From GCA-2717185 sp047517345 (GTDB lineage: Bacteria; Pseudomonadota; Alphaproteobacteria; UBA8366; GCA-2717185), in NCBI GenBank assembly GCA_047517345.1, contig JAKZTB010000008.1, forward strand, positions 1 to 11,096: a stretch of DNA of 11,096 nucleotides. Direction: 5' to 3'. The position numbers and the translations under genes are program-made. The notes beneath the pieces are model-generated. The model did not search any database and had not been told where the DNA came from. It was given only the letters and a program-made list of their open reading frames with translations. Shown piece after piece: positions 6,437 to 11,096 of this stretch; positions within the stretch are counted from its first letter, which is position 1, and each line of letters starts with the position of its first letter.

Positions 6437-8302
6437 ATGTTGCACTGGGATGTCATCGTTGTCGGGGGTGGGCATGCGGGTTGCGAGGCAGCCGCCGCGG
6501 CCGCGCGTCTGGGCGCCCGCACGCTGCTAGTGACCCACAAGATCGAGACGATTGGGGTAATGTCCTGCAATCCGGCGATCGGCGGTCTCGGCAAGGGGCA
6601 TCTTGTCCGAGAGATCGATGCGCTGGACGGCGTGATGGCCCGCGTCGCCGACCGGTCCGGCATCCAATTCCGCATGCTGAACCGCAGCAAGGGGCCGGCG
6701 GTTCGCGGCCCCCGCACACAGGCCGATCGGCGTTTGTATCGCGACGCGATGCAGGCGGTATTGTCGGCGCAGGAAAATCTCGAGATCTGGGCGGCGGCGA
6801 TTGAAGACATCGCCTTGGACGATGAAAACCGGGTCCGCGGCGTCGTGACCGGCGAAGGGGACCTATTGCGCGCGCCTGCGGTCGTTTTGACCACCGGTAC
6901 CTTTCTCGGCGGCATGATCCATATCGGCGAGGAGAAGATACCGGCCGGCCGCGTCGGCGATGACGCGTCTTACGGCCTGTCGCGCACGCTCGGTCAATTC
7001 GGCTTCGCGTTGGGGCGGCTCAAGACTGGGACGCCGCCGCGCTTGGACGGCAAGACCATCGACTGGTCCGGTCTCGAATCGCAGCCTGCCGATGCCGATC
7101 CAATTCCCTTCTCATATATGACGGACAAGATCACAACACAGCAGGTCGACTGCCACCTGACCTATACGAGCGCGGCGGGCCATGACCTGATCCGGGCCAA
7201 TCTCGACCGTGCGCCGATCTATACCGGCCAGATCGACGGGACCGGACCGCGCTATTGCCCGTCAATCGAGGACAAGGTCGTCCGCTTTGCCGACAAGCCG
7301 AGTCATCAGATTTATCTCGAACCGGAAGGTCTCGACAACGACACGATTTATCCGAACGGCATTTCGACCTCCCTGCCCCGCGATGTGCAACAGGCGCTGC
7401 TGGAAACGATCCCCGGCCTTGAAAAGGCCCGGATGATCCGGCCGGGCTATGCGATCGAGTATGATTACGTCGATCCGCGCGCGCTCTATCACACGCTGCA
7501 AACGCGCAAGATTCCCGGCCTGTATTTCGCCGGTCAAATCAACGGGACGACCGGCTATGAAGAGGCCGCCGCGCAAGGGTTGATGGCTGGGCTGAATGCG
7601 GCGTTGCGCGTCGCCGGCCGGTCGCCGCTAATCCTCGATCGGGCGGACGGCTATATCGGCGTGCTGATCGACGATCTGGTGACCAAGGGCACCAATGAGC
7701 CTTACCGGATGTTCACGTCGCGCGCGGAATACCGCCTGCGGCTGCGCGCGGACAATGCGGACCAGCGATTGAGTCCGGTCGGCGCCGCGACCGGCTGCCT
7801 GTCCCCAGCGCGGCTTGCCGTCTGGCGCCGCAAGGAGACGGCGCTGCGCGAGGCGCGGTCCCTGGCGCGGTCGCTTCGCGCGAGCCCGACCGCGTTAAAC
7901 CGGCAGGGCTTCAAGATCAAGGAAGACGGGGTCGTCCGCGACGTCATCGACCTGCTGGCTTTTCCCGATGTCGATATGGAGGGCCTCGCGCGCGTTTGGC
8001 CGGCGTTGGCGGAACTCTCTCCGGATGTCGCCGAGCAATTGGCGATCGAGGGGCTGTATCAAGGCTACATGGCGCGGCAGGAGGCCGATATCGATGCCTA
8101 TCGGCGGGACGATCGATTGGTCCTGCCGCCGGACCTGGACTATGGCGCCGTCGGAAGCCTGTCGACCGAGGTACGGCAGAAGCTGGAGGCCGCGCGGCCC
8201 CGCACCATCGGCGCAGCGGCGCGGATTTCAGGGGTGACGCCGGCGGCGACCGTTGCGCTGCTACGGTTTGTCCGCCGCGGCATGCCGGACGCCCGTGCCT
8301 GA
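6437..8302 (+). CDS. mnmG: tRNA uridine-5-carboxymethylaminomethyl(34) synthesis enzyme MnmG (GidA)
   Basis: This protein of about 621 residues is the FAD-dependent partner of MnmE in wobble uridine modification. The dinucleotide-binding motif DVIVVGGGHAGCEAA lies at the N-terminus (GGGHAG at 10-15). Family blocks follow: SCNPAIGGLGKGHLVREIDA (43-62), GRLKTGTPPRLDG, the region around GYAIEYDYVDPRALYHTLQ, and the catalytic-loop area with FAGQINGTTGYEEAAAQG. The C-terminal helical domain ends with SGVTPAATVALLRFV. Length is normal. The start is uncertain by 9 bases: ATG 6437 gives MLHWDVIV, while in-frame TTG 6428 has a better-placed purine-rich ribosome site (6408-6414). It follows mnmE after 69 bases containing parS, and its 3' end overlaps rsmG by 8 bases. 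Confidence 0.98.
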   Translation: MLHWDVIVVGGGHAGCEAAAAAARLGARTLLVTHKIETIGVMSCNPAIGGLGKGHLVREIDALDGVMARVADRSGIQFRMLNRSKGPAVRGPRTQADRRLYRDAMQAVLSAQENLEIWAAAIEDIALDDENRVRGVVTGEGDLLRAPAVVLTTGTFLGGMIHIGEEKIPAGRVGDDASYGLSRTLGQFGFALGRLKTGTPPRLDGKTIDWSGLESQPADADPIPFSYMTDKITTQQVDCHLTYTSAAGHDLIRANLDRAPIYTGQIDGTGPRYCPSIEDKVVRFADKPSHQIYLEPEGLDNDTIYPNGISTSLPRDVQQALLETIPGLEKARMIRPGYAIEYDYVDPRALYHTLQTRKIPGLYFAGQINGTTGYEEAAAQGLMAGLNAALRVAGRSPLILDRADGYIGVLIDDLVTKGTNEPYRMFTSRAEYRLRLRADNADQRLSPVGAATGCLSPARLAVWRRKETALREARSLARSLRASPTALNRQGFKIKEDGVVRDVIDLLAFPDVDMEGLARVWPALAELSPDVAEQLAIEGLYQGYMARQEADIDAYRRDDRLVLPPDLDYGAVGSLSTEVRQKLEAARPRTIGAAARISGVTPAATVALLRFVRRGMPDARA

Positions 8303-8921
8303 TCCGCTCGACGCGGAAGGGTTCGCTGACGCGGCCACTGTTTCACGTGAAACACTCGATCGCTTGAAATGCTACGCGGAATTGCTCTCGAAATGGAGCC
8401 ATCGGATCAACCTGGTCGGTAAATCCACGCTCGAAGATCTTTGGCGGCGCCATATGCTCGATTCGGCGCAGCTTTTTCCGTTGATACCCGAAAGCGCCCG
8501 AAGACTCGTCGATTTCGGCAGCGGCGCCGGGTTCCCGGGCCTCGTTCTGGCGATCATGGGGGTGCCGGACGTCCATCTGGTGGAGTCCAACGGGCGCAAA
8601 TGCACTTTTCTTCGCGAGGTCGCCCGGCTGACCGAAACAAAAGTCACGGTCCGCAACCAGCGGATCGAAACGGATGAACCCTTTAAAGCGGACCTCATAA
8701 CGGCCAGAGCGGTGGCACCTCTTCCAGTCCTCATGGAATATGCTAAACCCTTTCTTACACCGAATACCGTATGTCTGTTTCTGAAAGGAGCCAGTGTAGA
8801 TGATGAATTGACTAAAATACGTAAATTATGGAATATTAGGGAAAATACGTATCCGAGTCTAACGGATCCCGATGCTGTTATTCTTCGTTTGGAGGCAATC
8901 TCCCATGGTTCAGACCGTTGA
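8295..8921 (+). CDS. rsmG: 16S rRNA (guanine(527)-N(7))-methyltransferase RsmG (GidB)
   Basis: This 208-residue SAM-dependent enzyme methylates G527 of 16S rRNA; loss of the family member in several bacteria gives low-level streptomycin resistance. Visible motifs are KWSHRINLVG (33-42), RHMLDS (52-57), the SAM-binding DFGSGAGFPG (73-82), VESNGRKCTFLREV and the later ITARAVAPLPVL. The GTG start (8295) overlaps the end of mnmG by 8 bases and gives the expected length; no in-frame ATG is available before the conserved core, and a longer reading intrudes further into mnmG. Residues 15-20 (TVSRET) are encoded by a parS site, so DNA function constrains this part. The last third is AT-rich with codons rare in the neighbours (ATA, TTA, AGG, CTA). 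Its stop overlaps parA by 17 bases. Confidence 0.97.
   Translation: MPDPLDAEGFADAATVSRETLDRLKCYAELLSKWSHRINLVGKSTLEDLWRRHMLDSAQLFPLIPESARRLVDFGSGAGFPGLVLAIMGVPDVHLVESNGRKCTFLREVARLTETKVTVRNQRIETDEPFKADLITARAVAPLPVLMEYAKPFLTPNTVCLFLKGASVDDELTKIRKLWNIRENTYPSLTDPDAVILRLEAISHGSDR
8339..8354. promoter_or_regulatory. parS centromere site 2, inside rsmG
   Basis: This is a second exact TGTTTCACGTGAAACA palindrome, identical to site 1 and 1971 bases downstream of it. It lies within the rsmG coding frame, where it is read as Thr-Val-Ser-Arg-Glu-Thr. It is about 550 bases upstream of parA and 1.4 kb upstream of parB. Two perfect 16-mers this close together, next to parAB, make chance very unlikely. Confidence 0.96.
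8808..8837 (+). promoter_or_regulatory. Candidate parAB promoter inside the rsmG 3' end
   Basis: TTGACT (8808-8813, 5 of 6 to the -35 consensus) is followed by 18 bases and AATATT (8832-8837, 4 of 6 to the -10 consensus). It sits in the most AT-rich stretch of the cluster. Transcription would start near 8844, about 60 bases before the parA ATG. The match is only moderate, and AT-rich DNA yields such matches by chance, so this is a candidate. The parA and parB genes may also be read through from mnmE. Confidence 0.35.
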
Positions 8922-9744
8922 AACCGGTGTACTCGAAAGACCCGCCCCACGCGATGCGGGTTCCACGGGACCGCGCATTCTCGCGGTCGCCAACCAAAAG
9001 GGCGGTGTCGGCAAGACGACGACGACCGTAAACCTGGCAACCGCCATGGCGGCGACGCATAAGAAAGTGCTGATCGTCGATCTCGATCCGCAGGGCAACG
9101 CCAGTACTGGACTCGGAATCGCGCGGTCGGCGCGGCACCGAACCACCTACGATCTGTTGCTCGGCGATGCGACGCTCGAAGAAACGATTCTGCCGACGAT
9201 CGTGCCCGGGCTCTCCGTCGTGCCCTCTTCCGTCGATTTGTCGGGCGCCGAGTTGGAGCTGATCGATTTTTCGGAGCGCGAGTTTCGCCTCGCCGCCGCC
9301 GTCCGCCGGGCCGGACTCCAGTTCGACTACGTTTTGATCGATTGCCCGCCGGCGCTGGGGCTGCTGACGTTGAACGCGCTGTGCGCGGCGAATGCGGTCC
9401 TGGTGCCGCTGCAATGCGAATACTACGCACTGGAAGGTTTAAGCCACCTGGTGCGGACGATCGACAGGGTGAAGCGGGCGTTCAACCCGAGGCTGGAAAT
9501 CCAGGGCGTGGTGCTGACCATGTACGATCGGCGCAACAATCTGTCCGACATGGTGGCGGCGGACGTTCGGGCGCATTTCGGCGACAAGGTTTACCGCACG
9601 GTTATCCCCCGTAATGTCCGGGTGTCCGAAGCGCCCTCGCATGGCAAACCGGTGCTCGTTTACGATTGGCGCTGTGCCGGGAGCCAGGCCTACATTCATT
9701 TGGCGCGCGAAATACTGCGGCGCGAAAAGAAGGTGCGCGCTTGA
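8905..9744 (+). CDS. parA: Chromosome-partitioning ATPase ParA (Soj family)
   Basis: This 279-residue ATPase is expected to bind nucleoid DNA as an ATP dimer and move ParB-parS complexes apart during origin segregation. The deviant Walker A motif KGGVGKTT (32-39) includes the signature Lys32. The A' motif VDLDPQGN (58-65) and Walker B LIDCPP (144-149) follow. Further family blocks are PLQCEYYALEGLSHL, and near the C-terminus RNVRVSEAPSHGKPVL. The N-terminal extension of about 22 residues before the ATPase core is short, so this is the chromosomal Soj type without a plasmid-style helix-turn-helix domain. The ATG at 8905 is chosen for its excellent GGAGG ribosome site (8891-8895, 9-base spacer). 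The start lies inside rsmG by 17 bases, and the stop overlaps the parB start, indicating coupled translation. Confidence 0.98.
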   Translation: MVQTVETGVLERPAPRDAGSTGPRILAVANQKGGVGKTTTTVNLATAMAATHKKVLIVDLDPQGNASTGLGIARSARHRTTYDLLLGDATLEETILPTIVPGLSVVPSSVDLSGAELELIDFSEREFRLAAAVRRAGLQFDYVLIDCPPALGLLTLNALCAANAVLVPLQCEYYALEGLSHLVRTIDRVKRAFNPRLEIQGVVLTMYDRRNNLSDMVAADVRAHFGDKVYRTVIPRNVRVSEAPSHGKPVLVYDWRCAGSQAYIHLAREILRREKKVRA

Positions 9745-10631
9745 CGCCGGCGGACGACTCGAAGCGGCGCGGTCTGGGGCGCGGCCTGTCGGCGCTGCTC
9801 GGCGACGAAGCGGAGGATTACGCTTCGCTGGACCGGTTGCGCCTGTCCAAAATGGTGCCGATCGAGTTCCTGCAGCCCAGCGCCGGGCAACCGCGCCGGT
9901 TCTTCGACGACACGGCGATCGAAGCGCTGGTCGACTCGATCCGCGAAAAGGGGATCCTGCAGCCGCTGCTTGTCCGCCGCCATTCCGAGCAGGCCAACGC
10001 CTACGAGATCGTCGCCGGCGAGCGTCGCTGGCGCGCGGCGCAGCGCGCCGGCATCGCCGAAGTGCCCGTCGTTATCAAGGAGTTGGACGACAGCGAAGCG
10101 CTCGAAATTGCCCTCATCGAAAACGTCCAGCGCGAGGATCTGACCGCGATCGAGGAAGCCGAAGGCTATCGGCGCCTGATGGACGAATTCGAAAACACGC
10201 AAGAAGCGCTGTCGCGGGCGATCGGCAAAAGCCGCAGCCACATCGCCAACCTGCTGCGTCTGCTGACGCTGCCGGAACCGGTCCAGCGGATGGTGAACGA
10301 GGGCGCGCTGTCGGCGGGGCACGCGCGGGCGCTGATCAATACGGATGCGCCGGAAGCGCTGGCCAAAAAAGTCGTCAAACGGAGATTGAGCGTCCGTCAA
10401 ACCGAGCGTCTGGCCAAGCAGCACGGGCCCGAGGCGGCAGAATCGCGGGCGCTGGCCGCGCGCGACCCGAACACCGTGGCGCTGGAAAAAGACCTGACAC
10501 ATCTGCTCGGCCTCAAGGTCACGATCAAGACCCGCGGCGAAGGCGGCACGCTCGATATCGTCTACGAGACGCTGGAACAACTCGACGACGTGTTGCACCG
10601 ATTGACGCACGGCAAACCGCACGAAAGCTGA
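9741..10631 (+). CDS. parB: Chromosome-partitioning CTPase and parS-binding protein ParB
   Basis: This 296-residue protein binds parS, forms CTP-dependent sliding clamps and stimulates ParA. The N-terminal basic peptide RRGLGRGLSALLGD (9-22) is the ParA-activating segment. The CTP-binding domain shows QPRRFFDD (50-57), GILQPLLVR (71-79), the GERRWRA box (93-99) and ENVQRED (127-133). The DNA-binding helix-turn-helix (about 153-173, TQEALSRAIGKSRSHIANLL) and SAGHARAL (191-198) follow. A C-terminal dimer domain ends the protein. The start is TTG 9741, overlapping the parA stop as TTGA, with AGAAGG (9728-9733) 7 bases upstream. Longer in-frame readings extend into parA without family similarity. 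Both perfect parS sites in this window are its likely targets. Confidence 0.98.
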   Translation: MTPADDSKRRGLGRGLSALLGDEAEDYASLDRLRLSKMVPIEFLQPSAGQPRRFFDDTAIEALVDSIREKGILQPLLVRRHSEQANAYEIVAGERRWRAAQRAGIAEVPVVIKELDDSEALEIALIENVQREDLTAIEEAEGYRRLMDEFENTQEALSRAIGKSRSHIANLLRLLTLPEPVQRMVNEGALSAGHARALINTDAPEALAKKVVKRRLSVRQTERLAKQHGPEAAESRALAARDPNTVALEKDLTHLLGLKVTIKTRGEGGTLDIVYETLEQLDDVLHRLTHGKPHES

Positions 10632-10646
10632 AACGGTCCGACGTTT

Positions 10647-10663
10647 CCGAATTGGGAATTCGG
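10647..10663 (+). terminator. Hairpin after parB, possible weak terminator
   Basis: CCGAATT (10647-10653) and AATTCGG (10657-10663) form a perfect 7-bp stem with a GGG loop, starting 16 bases after the parB stop codon. No T run follows, so intrinsic termination would be weak. Its position at the end of the rightward gene series is the main support. Confidence 0.35.
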
Positions 10664-10963
10664 CGACATCGACGGAGGCATTTCAGGTTTGCAGGGTAAT
10701 GCGGACGTGGTGCGGTCATGATCGCGACGCGAAAAAAAGCCATAATCGGACATAATCTGGTGCTTAAAAGCGGCGTAAATGTATGGGGATATGCAGTGAA
10801 TTTGGATTTTCTTTGAATAGAAAGACAGCCACGGTCCTTGGCTCTCTTTTTGTGGCCATGGCTGACTATTTTGCAGGCCTATCTCTATTTGGTGACCCAC
10901 GGGCTTCTGATGGCAGAGTCACAGGGGAGGAGATGCATTGGTCCGAGATCACAATCAGATCGT

Positions 10964-11080
10964 GTCCCGGCGCGTGGTGTAAGAGCGTTGCGCTCTACGC
11001 GGCTCCCGGCGGGTAGGGCCGGGACGTTCAGGCTGCCACGGTGGGCAGCGTGATGGGGACACCATCGCTCAGCGGAGCGA
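10964..11080. repeat. Dense cluster of inverted repeats (structured RNA, terminator array or element end)
   Basis: Five inverted repeats follow each other. GTCCCGGC (10964-10971) pairs with GCCGGGAC (11018-11025) and encloses AGAGCG-TTG-CGCTCT (10982-10996), itself flanked by GCGT and ACGC. TCCCGGC (11004-11010) can compete for the same right arm (11018-11024). GCTGCC (11032-11037) pairs with GGCAGC (11044-11049), GATGG (11052-11056) with CCATC (11062-11066), and TCGCTC (11065-11070) with GAGCGA (11075-11080). The ordered nesting suggests a folded RNA or the end of a mobile element, but no family is recognised. Confidence 0.4.
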
Positions 11081-11096
11081 TTGATTCCAGCGTCAT
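11028..11096 (-). CDS. Possible C-terminal end of a leftward gene
   Basis: The minus strand is open from the window edge for 22 codons, ending ITLPTVAA and a TGA (11030-11028). Just beyond the stop lies a strong GC hairpin (11004-11024), which would suit a 3' end. The fragment is too short to recognise, and an open frame this short is common by chance in high-GC DNA. It also overlaps several inverted repeats, which argues against coding. Confidence 0.15.
   Translation of the reverse strand: MTLESIAPLSDGVPITLPTVAA

Larger units (their letters stand above)
10632..11096. other. 465-base stretch after parB with no convincing complete gene
   Basis: No reading frame here resembles a known family. 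It begins with a short hairpin, turns AT-rich (51 G or C of 120 bases in 10741-10860 by hand count) and then returns to high GC in a run of stem-loops. A 10-base near-repeat (CATAATCGGA, CATAATCTGG) opens the AT-rich part at 10741-10760. Two overlapping open frames (10783-11016 and 10838-11053) have no ribosome site or recognisable content. In many relatives the next genes after parB are holA and cell-envelope genes; none is visible before the window ends. Confidence 0.6.

Noticed and set aside
5824..6915. 363-codon open frame on the minus strand
   Set aside because: It lies antisense across the end of mnmE, the parS site and the start of mnmG, all firmly identified on the plus strand.
10783..11053. 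Two overlapping open frames (10783-11016 and 10838-11053) after parB
   Set aside because: There is no ribosome site, no recognisable motif, and both run through the hairpin cluster. One has a hydrophobic start, but that alone is weak.
8905..11096. Replication origin near parAB
   Set aside because: The gene context is typical of the origin region, but I find no cluster of TTATCCACA-like DnaA boxes on either strand in the window.
10900..11096. Insertion sequence at the right edge
   Set aside because: Hairpins and a short open minus-strand frame are suggestive, but no transposase motif, defined terminal repeat pair or target duplication can be seen within the window.

Overview
This window looks like chromosomal DNA from a high-GC alphaproteobacterium. 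The order mnmE-mnmG-rsmG-parA-parB, two perfect parS sites and a small DUF6489-type gene before mnmE suggest the Rhodospirillales or a nearby order. The family and context are firm; the order-level placement is inference. This gene order is typically found near the chromosomal replication origin, but I see no oriC or DnaA-box cluster here.

Left half (about 1-4649) reads leftward. At the left edge lie a strong sigma70-type promoter, a Shine-Dalgarno sequence and the first four codons of a gene that runs off the window. A 16-bp perfect hairpin (220-258) then closes a leftward series of four genes. In reading order these are a YyaL/DUF255 thioredoxin-fold protein (4649-2631), an O6-methylguanine-DNA methyltransferase (2624-2157), a dienelactone hydrolase family protein (1965-1273) and a Qor-type NADPH:quinone oxidoreductase (1248-277). 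Two long imperfect palindromes (1992-2111) separate the repair gene from the hydrolase gene and look like a dispersed intergenic repeat.

Right half (4764-10631) reads rightward and is tightly packed: a DUF6489-type small protein, mnmE (TTG start), mnmG, rsmG (GTG start overlapping mnmG), parA (overlapping rsmG) and parB (TTG start overlapping the parA stop). MnmE and MnmG together modify the wobble uridine of certain tRNAs, and RsmG methylates 16S rRNA. ParA and ParB with parS segregate the replicated origin. The two identical canonical parS sites lie directly after the mnmE stop codon (6368-6383) and inside the rsmG coding sequence (8339-8354). The centromere is therefore carried by the translation genes just upstream of parAB. 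The last 150 bases of rsmG are AT-rich and hold a plausible parAB promoter.

From 10632 to the end I find no convincing complete gene. The stretch starts with a hairpin after parB, becomes AT-rich (10741-10860) and ends in a dense run of stem-loops (10964-11080). A possible C-terminal fragment of a leftward gene lies at the right edge. No wholly new system is evident. The items most worth a second look are the parS embedded in rsmG, the AT-rich rsmG tail, the paired intergenic palindromes and the structured tail after parB.
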